From JABHIE01 sp964584805 (GTDB taxonomy: Bacteria > Planctomycetota > UBA1135), in contig CAZPAY010000001.1 in assembly GCA_964584805.1 (NCBI GenBank), positions 276,405 to 340,404 on the forward strand: a DNA stretch of 64,000 nucleotides, in the 5' to 3' direction. Shown here in pieces: positions 1-7,943 of the stretch. Position numbers and translations under genes: made by a program. Positions within the stretch are counted from its first letter, which is position 1, and every line of letters begins with the position of its first letter. The notes beneath the pieces are model-generated. The model was not told the origin of the DNA, did no database searches, and saw only the letters and a program-made list of their open reading frames with translations.

Positions 1-1200
1 GACCATGTCGTTGTCATCGACTTCGTAATGATGAATCAGCGTGCCGCGCGGTGCTTCAATCACACCGACAGCCTCACTACGGCGCTCGCCTTTACGCACA
101 AGCTCGTCGCCCTGCAAATCAGGGTCGTTGAGCAAGCGCTCCATTTCTTCGAGCGAGTGAAGCAATTCAATCATGCGCGCCCAGTGATAACCCATCGTGA
201 CATGCACCGGAGCGCCTGCCCCCACTGCGACAAATTCTTGGCGTGCGGTTTCGGCGAGAGGTGTGTCAATGAAGTCAACCACATTCATACGAGCAAGTGG
301 CCCGACGCGATACCAGCCGTCTTCCGTGCCCATATTTTTCATAAATGGGAACTTCATGTAAGACCAGTTGCGTACCTCCTCTGCGATGTGATCGAGATAA
401 CCCGAATAGGGCGCTCCATCAATCAACTTGTCGCCATTGTGATCAATCGCGCGCAACTTACCGTGATACAAATCCATGGCACCATCGTCGCGCACCAATG
501 ACATGTAATTCGACGGGAAGGTGCCAAAATCAGCCACCGTCGACAGATTCTCGACCGTGTAGTTTTTGGCGATAGCGACCGCGCTCAATGCCCATTCTTT
601 CATCTGAGGAATCTCAGCCAAGAACTTATCACGCTCTGGGATGGTCAGATTCTTATTCACGCCGCCAGGGATGGCCCCCGTGCCGTGAATCTTTTTACCC
701 GCCGTCGCCAAGATGATTTCTTGACCGAAGCGACGCATGTTGACCCCTTGCACGGCCAAATCAGGATGCGCGGTAGCCACGCCTAAAACATTGCGCTGCT
801 TCGGGTCACTGCCAAAGCCAAACAACAAGTCAGGGCTGCAAAGATGGAAAAAGTGCAGAGCGTGCGACTGGAACATTTGACCGTAATGCATCAAGCGACG
901 CATCTTGTCGGCGGTTGCGGAAAGCTCGTCAACGCCCACGATGATGTCCATGGCTTTCGCCGCGGCAAGGTGGTGACTGACGGGGCAAATCCCGCAAAGG
1001 CGTTGCACGATAACAGGCACTTCCCAGAACGGGCGCCCCTGAATGAATCGCTCAAAACCACGGAACTCAACAATGTGCAAACGCGCTTGTTGCACCTTGC
1101 CGTCATCGTCTAACAAAATAGTCACTTTGCCGTGACCCTCGACACGCGTCACGGGTTCAATCGTGATTTTGCGCGCGGTATCAGTTACTGGAATACTCAT
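1..1200 (-). CDS. hoxH: NAD-linked NiFe hydrogenase large subunit, C-terminal part cut off by window edge
   Basis: Catalytic subunit of a bidirectional, group 3d-like NiFe hydrogenase that oxidises or produces H2 in the cytoplasm. The frame opens with ATG at 1198-1200 and stays open to base 1 (400 codons), so this is the N-terminal part. It starts MSIPVTDTARKITIEPVTRV, followed by EGHGK, and has the N-terminal active-site motif RLCGICPVSHH about 60 residues in, whose two cysteines ligate the NiFe site. The C-terminal DPCxxC motif and the cleaved tail would lie left of the window. It is last in the visible hoxFUYH order, 11 bases after hoxY. The assignment to HoxH rather than another large subunit rests on the neighbours hoxF, hoxU and hoxY. 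Confidence 0.95.
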   Translation of the reverse strand, partial: MSIPVTDTARKITIEPVTRVEGHGKVTILLDDDGKVQQARLHIVEFRGFERFIQGRPFWEVPVIVQRLCGICPVSHHLAAAKAMDIIVGVDELSATADKMRRLMHYGQMFQSHALHFFHLCSPDLLFGFGSDPKQRNVLGVATAHPDLAVQGVNMRRFGQEIILATAGKKIHGTGAIPGGVNKNLTIPERDKFLAEIPQMKEWALSAVAIAKNYTVENLSTVADFGTFPSNYMSLVRDDGAMDLYHGKLRAIDHNGDKLIDGAPYSGYLDHIAEEVRNWSYMKFPFMKNMGTEDGWYRVGPLARMNVVDFIDTPLAETARQEFVAVGAGAPVHVTMGYHWARMIELLHSLEEMERLLNDPDLQGDELVRKGERRSEAVGVIEAPRGTLIHHYEVDDNDMV

Positions 1201-1211
1201 GGTTTCGCCTC

Positions 1212-1766
1212 CTAATCGTATTTAACGAGCTCGTAGGGCAAGCTCACGGGGTTTTCGCTTAACAGGGCGACCAAGGCCTCCCAGATGGTGTCGGCAGACG
1301 GTGGGCAGCCAGGCAGGTGATAATCAATTTTCACCACCTCGTGCGCACAGTAGACCTTATTGAGCAAGAGCGGGATTTCAGAGTCGTCTGGCACTCGCCC
1401 GCCTGGGTTATAAACCGAAGGCCCGTTTAGATAAGCCTCATCGAAGCACTCTTTCAGCTCAATTGTGTTACGCATCGCAGGGATGCCGCCCATGATGGCG
1501 CACTCTCCCACCGAAATCAGCACATCGCAATGCTTCCGGAAGTCGCGCAGGACATGCACATTTTCTTCGTTGCAGCAACCGCCCTCAATCAAGCCCACGC
1601 GGCACTGGCCCTGGAACTCTTTGTAATCATTGATGGGTGAGCGATCAAACTCGACAATTTCAGCAAGTTGCAGGATGCGCTCGTCGATATCCAAAATCGA
1701 CATATGGCATCCAAAACAACCGGCCAGCGAACAAGTCGCAACTTTAGGTTTTGAAGTATGTGGCAT
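1212..1766 (-). CDS. hoxY: NiFe hydrogenase small subunit
   Basis: A 184-residue small subunit that passes electrons from the NiFe site to the diaphorase half. The short length is typical of HoxY, which keeps only the proximal 4Fe-4S cluster. Visible ligand motifs are SLAGCFGCHMS near residue 20, GGCCNEEN near 62, VGECAIMGG near 87 and HLPGCPPS near 150. There is no twin-arginine signal, consistent with a cytoplasmic enzyme. It starts 2 bases after hoxU and precedes hoxH, so the three are probably co-translated. Confidence 0.95.
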   Translation of the reverse strand: MPHTSKPKVATCSLAGCFGCHMSILDIDERILQLAEIVEFDRSPINDYKEFQGQCRVGLIEGGCCNEENVHVLRDFRKHCDVLISVGECAIMGGIPAMRNTIELKECFDEAYLNGPSVYNPGGRVPDDSEIPLLLNKVYCAHEVVKIDYHLPGCPPSADTIWEALVALLSENPVSLPYELVKYD

Positions 1767-1768
1767 GT

Positions 1769-2488
1769 TTAGACCTCCAGAGAGCCGTTTCCGGCCTCGA
1801 CTGATGTACCGATAGGAGTGTGGTCAAACTCACGCGCGCCGACGGGCGCGATGTAACCTTGACGCTTAGGCAGGATGGCCCCCACGGGGCAGACATCAAT
1901 CGCTTTATCCGTTAGGTCGACATCCGTGCGACTGAGCAGCGCATCGGAGTTGACCGCGACCCGTTTTTCAGGCCCGCGCTCGACAAACTGGAAGACACGC
2001 TTGCCGTCCACATCGCGAGAAGCCCGCACGCAACGCCCGCAAAGGACACAGCGGTTGTGATCGACCATGATGTCAGGGTGAGTGGCGTCAATTTCGCGAC
2101 GAGGGAACAAGTGCGGATGTTGCGTCGCGGTTAAACCGTGGCGATAACCCAGCGCTTGCAACTCACAGCCGCCCGATTTTTCACAGAAGGGGCAGAAGTG
2201 GTTGCCTTCGACGAACAGCATCTCGATGAGTTGCTTACGCCACATTTCCACTTGCGGGTGATTATTCTGCACCTCCATGCCAGGCTCGGCTGGTTGGGTG
2301 CAAGAGGTGCAAGAGCGGCCATTGGCAATCACCGTGCAAATACGGCAGCTGCCATGCGGCTTAAGCTCAGGATGGTGGCAAAGCCTTGGGATGTAGATCC
2401 CGGCGGCCTCAGCAGCCTCAAGGATGGTTTGACCTTTCGTAGCTTGAATGTCACGCCCATCAACATTGATTGTGAAGGAATCGGTCAT
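1769..2488 (-). CDS. hoxU: Hydrogenase diaphorase iron-sulfur subunit
   Basis: A 239-residue electron-transfer subunit homologous to the N-terminal part of complex I NuoG. From the N terminus it shows a plant-type 2Fe-2S domain (LCHHPELKPHGSCRIC and SCTSC, residues about 36-65), a His-Cys cluster motif (HFCPFCEKSGGCEL, about 97-110) and a 4Fe-4S region (RCVLCGRCVRAS near 150, then DVCPVGA near 200). The ATG directly abuts the hoxF stop at 2489-2491 with no intervening base. It links HoxF to the hydrogenase dimer. Confidence 0.95.
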   Translation of the reverse strand: MTDSFTINVDGRDIQATKGQTILEAAEAAGIYIPRLCHHPELKPHGSCRICTVIANGRSCTSCTQPAEPGMEVQNNHPQVEMWRKQLIEMLFVEGNHFCPFCEKSGGCELQALGYRHGLTATQHPHLFPRREIDATHPDIMVDHNRCVLCGRCVRASRDVDGKRVFQFVERGPEKRVAVNSDALLSRTDVDLTDKAIDVCPVGAILPKRQGYIAPVGAREFDHTPIGTSVEAGNGSLEV

Positions 2489-4315
2489 TTATTTACCCTC
2501 TTGGTTGTAGACGCTCTTGCGACCGGTGGCACGCTCGGCATCTTTCAGTGCAGAATCCAAATCAAAGGAGGCGCGCAAGTTGCGATCTTGGTCGCCAATC
2601 TTGGCCTCAAGAAGTGGGCGGAAGTGACGAAGCAAATCCAAAACAATGTTTGGCGAAGTTTGCCCCAATCCACAACGGCTTGTGCCTTTGATAGAGTTTG
2701 CGAGGTCAGCGAGGTATTCATAATCACCCGTTTCCCCGCGACCCTTTTGTATGCGCTTCATCCGCTCAAGCAAGAGCACATTGCCCGCGCGACATGGAGT
2801 GCAGTAGCCGCAACTTTCTTCGACAAAGAAATCGAGGAAGTCGACCGCCACACCAATCAAGTCGACCTTAGGCCCAAAGACCATCATCGACCCACCTGTG
2901 GCCAAGTCGTCAAAAGTCAAGCGTCGGCCAAACTCAGCGGGTGCAATCAAGTGCCCAGCAGCGCCACCGACTTGGACGGCTTGAGCTTCGCGCCCGCCGC
3001 ACATGTCGAGAAACTCGAACAGTGTGATGCCATTAGGGATTTCATAAACCCCGGGCTTTTCGCAATCGCCCGAAACCGATAGCACTTTTGTGCCGGTCGA
3101 GCGTGCTTCCCCAAAGCCAGCAAACCACTCGGCGCCATGCTCAAGAATGCGCGCCGCAGCACACAAACTCTCAACATTATTGACGGAGGTCGGGCACTGT
3201 TTGTAGCCCTTTTGCGCCGGGAACGGTGGCCGGTTTTTCGGGTCACCGCGCAAACCTTCGCAGGACGAAATCAAAGCCGATTCTTCGCCGCAAATGTAAG
3301 CGCCCGCGCCGAGCTGAATGCGGATGTCAAAATCGAAACCTTCGTGTCCGAGGATGTTTTTGCCCAACAGCCCAGACTTCCGCCGCAACTCAAGCGCGTG
3401 CTCAAGGAATGCCTTGAGGTAAAAATACTCACCGCGCAAGTAAATCAAACCACCACTTGCGCCAATCGCGTAAGCAGCGATCGTCATGCCTTCAAACATG
3501 AGCTCTGGCATTTCGGTGAGCAAGACACGGTCTTTAAATGTACCTGGCTCGCCCTCGTCGGCGTTACAAAGAATGTAGCGCTGCTCACCTTCGGCAGCCG
3601 CCGTGAAATCCCACTTGAGACCCGTAGGGAAACCTGCTCCACCACGGCCACGCAACCCAGAATCTTTCACAATCTGTCGCACCTCTTCGGGCGTCTGTTT
3701 CAGAGCCGACTCAAGGCCTCGACCCGTTACGGGGCCGCCAAACAAAACGGGCCCGCGCCGCTGGAGATTATTGTTGACCATCGACTTGATGAGGTCATTG
3801 CAATTGCGACCATCGCCAAATTCTTTGACCAACTTATAGGGGTTGCCCGTCTCGATGAGCTGCCGCGCCATCTTGCGCGCACTCTCAGGAGTGAGGCTCG
3901 TGATGATGATTTCATTCACCATGACGGCGGGAGCTTGGTCGCTCATGCCGATGCAAGGCGTGTGCAACAAAGTGAATCGGCCGTCTTCACTTGTCTCGCC
4001 AAAATCCAGCCCAAGTTCACTCGAAAGAGCGGCGGCAACGGCCTCCATGCCAGCAAGTTTGTCAGGCACATCATTGCACAAACGCACGACAATTTTGCCG
4101 GTTTCTTCCTCGGTCAAGAATGAGTAGAAACTCACAAGGCTCTGCACATCGACCACTTCCATTTGCAGGAATTGCGCGACATCAAGTTGAATTTCAGGGG
4201 AAACACACTGGTAGGCGTGTTGAATGTCAATGGCAATGTCCATCAAGCGATCTGGCGAATTTTTGTACTTTTTGCAGATGCTTCCGACACTTTCAGGTAG
4301 GGTTTTTTCGACCAT
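2489..4315 (-). CDS. hoxF: Hydrogenase diaphorase NAD/FMN-binding subunit, NuoE-NuoF type
   Basis: A 608-residue flavoprotein that exchanges electrons with NAD(H). Residues 1-150 resemble NuoE; the rest is NuoF. The NAD/FMN motifs GRGGAGFPTGLKW and CNADEGEPGTFKDR (near 223-265) and the 4Fe-4S motif ESCGYCTPCRAGN with a later RCGLGQ are clear. The NuoE-like part has only two cysteines (C80 and C121); where four-Cys proteins have CLGxC this reads CIGMS, so its 2Fe-2S site looks lost. Length matches fused HoxF proteins, and no separate hoxE is present. A GGAGG sits upstream of the ATG. First gene of the hox set, 111 bases after hypB. Confidence 0.95.
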   Translation of the reverse strand: MVEKTLPESVGSICKKYKNSPDRLMDIAIDIQHAYQCVSPEIQLDVAQFLQMEVVDVQSLVSFYSFLTEEETGKIVVRLCNDVPDKLAGMEAVAAALSSELGLDFGETSEDGRFTLLHTPCIGMSDQAPAVMVNEIIITSLTPESARKMARQLIETGNPYKLVKEFGDGRNCNDLIKSMVNNNLQRRGPVLFGGPVTGRGLESALKQTPEEVRQIVKDSGLRGRGGAGFPTGLKWDFTAAAEGEQRYILCNADEGEPGTFKDRVLLTEMPELMFEGMTIAAYAIGASGGLIYLRGEYFYLKAFLEHALELRRKSGLLGKNILGHEGFDFDIRIQLGAGAYICGEESALISSCEGLRGDPKNRPPFPAQKGYKQCPTSVNNVESLCAAARILEHGAEWFAGFGEARSTGTKVLSVSGDCEKPGVYEIPNGITLFEFLDMCGGREAQAVQVGGAAGHLIAPAEFGRRLTFDDLATGGSMMVFGPKVDLIGVAVDFLDFFVEESCGYCTPCRAGNVLLLERMKRIQKGRGETGDYEYLADLANSIKGTSRCGLGQTSPNIVLDLLRHFRPLLEAKIGDQDRNLRASFDLDSALKDAERATGRKSVYNQEGK

Positions 4316-4375
4316 GCTGGGTCCTCCGAGCGAGTATTAAGCCTTTGTTTTACGGGTGATATAGAGAATGTCTAG

Positions 4376-4405
4376 ATTATTTAAAAATGGGAAATAGAAC
4401 GCCAA
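4376..4405 (-). promoter_or_regulatory. Candidate internal promoter ahead of hoxF
   Basis: In the 111-base AT-rich gap between hypB and hoxF the minus strand reads TTGGCG (4405-4400), 18 bases, then AATAAT (4381-4376), matching 4 and 5 of 6 sigma-70 consensus bases. It could give the hydrogenase genes a start separate from hyp. Weak evidence by eye only. Confidence 0.3.
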
Positions 4406-4426
4406 GTTTTTGATTTTTTGGCACAT

Positions 4427-5185
4427 TCACTTCCCTGTTAGCCAGTCAATCCAAGCTTCCATGCCTTCACCGGAGCGTGCGCTGACACTCAAATGCTCAC
4501 CGTGATGCGCCACTTGATGCAAGGCCTGGTGGCAAGCCTCGCCGCTCCAATCGAGGTGTGGGATGAGGTCGATTTTGGTCAGAAGCACCATCGCCGCGTC
4601 GTGAAACAAGAGCGGGTACTTCACGGGTTTGTCCTCACCCTCGCAGACGGAAAGCAAAGCGATTTTTGCGGTTTCACCAAGATCAAAAGCAGCGGGGCAA
4701 ACGAGGTTACCAATGTTCTCGATGAGTAAAAGCTGTGTGTCCTCTTCGATGATTTCAGGGAGCAACCGCCCAATTTGCTGCGCGTTGAGATGGCAACTCG
4801 CTCCCGTTTCAATTTGGATGACCGGCGCGCCCTTGCCCCGCAGTCGTTTGGCATCGTTGTCGGTTTGCTGATCCCCCACAAGGACGGCAACTTTCACGCC
4901 GCGCTCGGCAAGCATTTCTAGAGTGCGCTCTAAGAGATGGGTTTTGCCGGAACCGGGTGACGAAATGAAGTTGAGCGTTTTGATACCCCGCTCGGTTAGC
5001 CATGCGCGATTTTTTGCAGCGGCCTCATCGTTGGCCGCAAGCACACGCGTTTCTAGATCGAGCTGACGGCTTTCGGGGTGGCCGTGGCCGTGGCCGTGCT
5101 CATGGTCATGCTCATGGTCATGACCGTGCCGATGCCCATGCACCGCTACCGCATTTGCTGTTTCACATCCACAATCTTTACACAT
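4427..5185 (-). CDS. hypB: Hydrogenase nickel incorporation GTPase
   Basis: A 252-residue G3E-family GTPase that delivers nickel to the hydrogenase large subunit with HypA. It begins MCKDCGCE, matching the CxxCGC high-affinity nickel site known in some HypB proteins. A histidine-rich stretch follows (residues 16-36, every second residue His). The P-loop is SSPGSGKT near residue 75, with VGDQQTDNDA and LLTKIDLIPH further on. Its ATG overlaps the hypA stop by one base (TAATG). Combining the Cys motif with the long His tract suggests both nickel delivery and storage. Confidence 0.97.
   Translation of the reverse strand: MCKDCGCETANAVAVHGHRHGHDHEHDHEHGHGHGHPESRQLDLETRVLAANDEAAAKNRAWLTERGIKTLNFISSPGSGKTHLLERTLEMLAERGVKVAVLVGDQQTDNDAKRLRGKGAPVIQIETGASCHLNAQQIGRLLPEIIEEDTQLLLIENIGNLVCPAAFDLGETAKIALLSVCEGEDKPVKYPLLFHDAAMVLLTKIDLIPHLDWSGEACHQALHQVAHHGEHLSVSARSGEGMEAWIDWLTGK
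5078..5140 (-). repeat. Histidine-coding repeat inside hypB
   Basis: Low-complexity run of alternating His and Gly/Asp/Glu/Arg codons giving 11 histidines in HypB residues 16-36. On the plus strand it shows as tandem gtggcc and catggt units. Such tracts bind Ni or Zn in other HypB proteins. Its length is probably variable between strains through slippage. Confidence 0.8.
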
Positions 5186-5526
5186 TACAAAACCTCCAAA
5201 CCGGTCAACAAAAAATCACGACCTGAGATGATGTCGACCGCGGCATCTAGGCATTTTTCGCACCGCAATAAATGCGGCACACATTCAGTGTCGGCCCCAC
5301 ACGCGCGGCAATTCACGCGCAGGGGCACTTCTTCGATTTCAAAAACGGCGTCTTCGGCAAGAGTGCCTCGCGCGGCTTCAGGGAAGGCAAATTCCATGGG
5401 CTCTCGCTCGACGCCGCTCATCGCACCAATCGACACCTTGACCGACAGGATGCGCGTAACTTTTTCGCGATTACAGATTTTTGTAATCTGCTCGATTAGA
5501 TCTACGGCGAGTGAGAGCTCATGCAT
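5185..5526 (-). CDS. hypA: Hydrogenase nickel metallochaperone
   Basis: A 113-residue zinc/nickel protein acting with HypB. The start is set at 5526 rather than the in-frame ATG six bases upstream. This gives MHELSL, whose N-terminal Met-His-Glu forms the HypA nickel site, and places GGAGG six bases before the ATG, whereas the upstream ATG would directly abut the GGAGG. The zinc site is the pair CRAC and CEKC about 20 residues apart in the C-terminal half. It lies 34 bases after hypE and overlaps hypB by one base. Confidence 0.96.
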   Translation of the reverse strand: MHELSLAVDLIEQITKICNREKVTRILSVKVSIGAMSGVEREPMEFAFPEAARGTLAEDAVFEIEEVPLRVNCRACGADTECVPHLLRCEKCLDAAVDIISGRDFLLTGLEVL

Positions 5527-5560
5527 TGGCATCCTCCAGTTTCATTGGTTTCCATTTCGC

Positions 5561-6580
5561 TCAACAAATACGCGGCAACAATTCCCCTTGCGGCACATCG
5601 ACTAGGCGGCGTCCACCCATGCAGGTTTCAAGCAATACGCGCCCGGCATCATCGTCAGTCACGACACCCACGGCTGTTGCTCCGCTTCCTTCAGGAATTT
5701 CACGCCACGCGTCCAGAATCAAACTTGCGACATTCGGCGCACAAGCCATCAACATGCGGCCTTCGCAAGCCGAATGCAGTAAGTCAAAACCAAGCGTTTC
5801 AGCAATCCCGCGTGCACCGCTTGACCACGGCAAATCGCTTTCATGCAAAATGATTCCGAGCGGAGCATCCTCAACGAGCTCATTCAGAACAGCCGCGACT
5901 CCGCCACGGGTTGGATCGCGCATAAAACGCACCTCATTCGCATAAGGGCGCGCCGTCTGCACCAATCGATGCACGGGCCCCGTGTCACTCACGGGGCCAC
6001 CTGCCATATCGATGCCCTCGCGTGCAGCCATGACGGCCATCCCGTGATCCCCGAGCGTGCCGGACGCCAAAATGACATCACCAGCTTTCAAATGGCTCGT
6101 GCTCAAATCAAATTCAGGCATACGCTCACCGATACCGGCCGTGTTGAGATAAATACCATCACACAAACCGCGCGGGACGACTTTCGTGTCGCCTGTAACC
6201 ACTTGCACGCCACAATCAGCAGCAGCCTCTGCAACCGAATCGAGCACGCGCCCAACGACATCCTGATCGATGCCTTCCTCCAGAATCATGCCGAGCGACA
6301 ACCAGCGTGGGATGCCCCCCGAAACGGCCACATCATTTACCGTGCCATGTACCGCCAAATCGCCGATGTTGCCACCTGGGAAAAACATGGGATGCACGAC
6401 AAAGCTATCGGTTGAAAAAATGATTCCGTTTTCAAGCGCGGGCAAAGTCGCGCCGTCCGGCAAACCCTCAAGCGGCCCGGCTGCAAATCGGGGCACCACA
6501 TGGCGGTCAAGAAACTCGCGCGTCAGCAAACCCCCGCCGCCGTGACCGAGTTGAATGTTTGTTTGTGTTTTTGTTTTCAT
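5561..6580 (-). CDS. hypE: Hydrogenase maturation carbamoyl dehydratase
   Basis: A 339-residue PurM/ThiL-fold protein that dehydrates the HypF-delivered carbamoyl group on its C-terminal cysteine to thiocyanate, the source of the cyanide ligands. The sequence ends LLPRIC, the hallmark HypE tail. The start is set at 6580: it gives an ATGA overlap with the hypD stop, has GGAGG seven bases upstream, and is followed by the HypE beginning IQLGHGGGG. A longer frame back to 6643 would add 21 unrelated residues inside hypD. Confidence 0.96.
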   Translation of the reverse strand: MKTKTQTNIQLGHGGGGLLTREFLDRHVVPRFAAGPLEGLPDGATLPALENGIIFSTDSFVVHPMFFPGGNIGDLAVHGTVNDVAVSGGIPRWLSLGMILEEGIDQDVVGRVLDSVAEAAADCGVQVVTGDTKVVPRGLCDGIYLNTAGIGERMPEFDLSTSHLKAGDVILASGTLGDHGMAVMAAREGIDMAGGPVSDTGPVHRLVQTARPYANEVRFMRDPTRGGVAAVLNELVEDAPLGIILHESDLPWSSGARGIAETLGFDLLHSACEGRMLMACAPNVASLILDAWREIPEGSGATAVGVVTDDDAGRVLLETCMGGRRLVDVPQGELLPRIC

Positions 6581-7710
6581 TTTGAAACCTCCATCGCCTC
6601 GACGCCAACCTCGCGGCGCACATATTTGTAGTAAGCGGCACAACTACCCTCACTCGAGACCATGCAAGGCCCCAGCGGGTGCGTCGGCGTACAAGCCTTG
6701 TCAAAAGCGGGGCACTGATGTGGCGTGATTTTGCCTTTCAAAACATCGCCACATTGACACCCAGGGTGCGGACGCCCTGGCTCAAGCGACAAATCAAATC
6801 GTTTGGCCGCGTCATATTGCCCATAGGCGGCACGCAGTTGCATCCCACTTTGCGGGATGACCCCAATCCCGCGCCAAGGCTCATCGCAAAGTTCCAGCAA
6901 CTCATCGACGACGGTTTGCGCGACTGTGTTGCCTTCTGGCTTAACCACGCGATTGTATTGATTCACCAATTCTGCACGGCCATCGGCGGCCTGCTCGGCC
7001 AATTCAACTGCGGCGTAAAGCACATCAAGTGGCTCAAAGCCAGCGACGACGCAAGGCACCCCATCTGGGCCGACAAAGGGTTTATAGGCATCGGCACCAA
7101 TGATGGCACTCACATGCGCGGGGCAGATGAAACCGTCCAATGCGATGTCGGGGTCAGAGCCGAGTGCGGCAAGTGCTGGCGGCACTAATTTAAACGCACA
7201 CAAAACAGTTAAATTATCGAGACCTTTTTCAGCTGCAATCTTAACCAAACTGATTCCAGGAACCATTGTGGTTTCAAAACCAATCGCCAAAAACACGACT
7301 TGCTTTTCTGGGTTGTCCTGAGCGAGCGCAACCGCACCTTCGGGGGAATACACCACCTCGACGCGCGCCCCTTCCGCACGGATTTGTGCCAAGGTCTCAT
7401 CCGAGCCTGGCACGCGAACCAAGTCGCCGAAGGTCGCCAAGATGTGACCTTGCTTACCTAAGTCAATCGCTGCATCAATGTAGCCCGTGTCGGTGACGCA
7501 AACGGGGCAACCAGGGCCGCTGATAAGCTTGACGCAATCAGGAAGCAAATCACGAATCCCATAACGCGCAATCGCCATCGTGTGTGAGCCGCAAACCTCC
7601 ATGAACTGCACGGTCTTGCCTTGTGCCTCTAAACGCTCACCGGCGGCCTTCAAACGAGCCGTTAAAGCCTTTGCCGCTTTCCCATTGCGGAATCCGTCGA
7701 GGTATTTCAT
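6577..7710 (-). CDS. hypD: Hydrogenase Fe(CN)2CO assembly scaffold
   Basis: A 377-residue 4Fe-4S protein that, with HypC, holds the iron while CN and CO ligands are added. Conserved motifs include FMEVCGSHTMAI near residue 40 and GPGCPVCVT near 68, plus the C-terminal cysteine cluster region (QCGDVL, HQCPAF, CTPTHPLGPC). Length is typical. It overlaps hypC and hypE by 4 bases each. Confidence 0.97.
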   Translation of the reverse strand: MKYLDGFRNGKAAKALTARLKAAGERLEAQGKTVQFMEVCGSHTMAIARYGIRDLLPDCVKLISGPGCPVCVTDTGYIDAAIDLGKQGHILATFGDLVRVPGSDETLAQIRAEGARVEVVYSPEGAVALAQDNPEKQVVFLAIGFETTMVPGISLVKIAAEKGLDNLTVLCAFKLVPPALAALGSDPDIALDGFICPAHVSAIIGADAYKPFVGPDGVPCVVAGFEPLDVLYAAVELAEQAADGRAELVNQYNRVVKPEGNTVAQTVVDELLELCDEPWRGIGVIPQSGMQLRAAYGQYDAAKRFDLSLEPGRPHPGCQCGDVLKGKITPHQCPAFDKACTPTHPLGPCMVSSEGSCAAYYKYVRREVGVEAMEVSK

Positions 7711-7943
7711 AGCCCTACCTCGTCGGCTTCTTCGCCCATTTGCTCAAAAAGGGCGATGCGTTTATCCGCCTCAGCGATATCTAAAATTTCTATCGCAAAA
7801 CCCGCATGCACGATCAGCATATCACCCAACTTGGCGTCAGGCACGAGCGAAAGATTACAAGCGGTTGTCGTCCCTGCGAGCCCGGCTAGGCCAGACCCGT
7901 CGTCGCGGATTTCCAATAGCTCCATGGGAACTGCTAAACACAT
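7707..7943 (-). CDS. hypC: Hydrogenase assembly chaperone HypC/HupF
   Basis: A 78-residue chaperone that binds HypD and then the large-subunit precursor. It starts MCLAVPMELLEI; the cysteine at position 2 is the conserved iron ligand. A single hypC serves the one hydrogenase visible here. It overlaps hypD by 4 bases and hypF by 10 bases. Confidence 0.96.
   Translation of the reverse strand: MCLAVPMELLEIRDDGSGLAGLAGTTTACNLSLVPDAKLGDMLIVHAGFAIEILDIAEADKRIALFEQMGEEADEVGL

Noticed and set aside
2138..3082. Long open frame on the plus strand opposite hoxF/hoxU
   Set aside because: It lies fully antisense to conserved, motif-rich genes and shows no recognisable domain or ribosome site.
3137..4123. 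Second long plus-strand frame opposite hoxF
   Set aside because: A shadow of the hoxF reading frame; its translation has no domain pattern.
5078..5140. CRISPR-like or satellite repeat
   Set aside because: The repeat is the His-coding tract of hypB and is in frame.
5527..5532. Upstream ATG for hypA
   Set aside because: It leaves no spacing to GGAGG and would bury the conserved Met-His-Glu N terminus.
6581..6643. Longer N terminus for hypE
   Set aside because: It would overlap hypD by 67 bases and adds residues unlike HypE; the ATGA overlap start has a good ribosome site.
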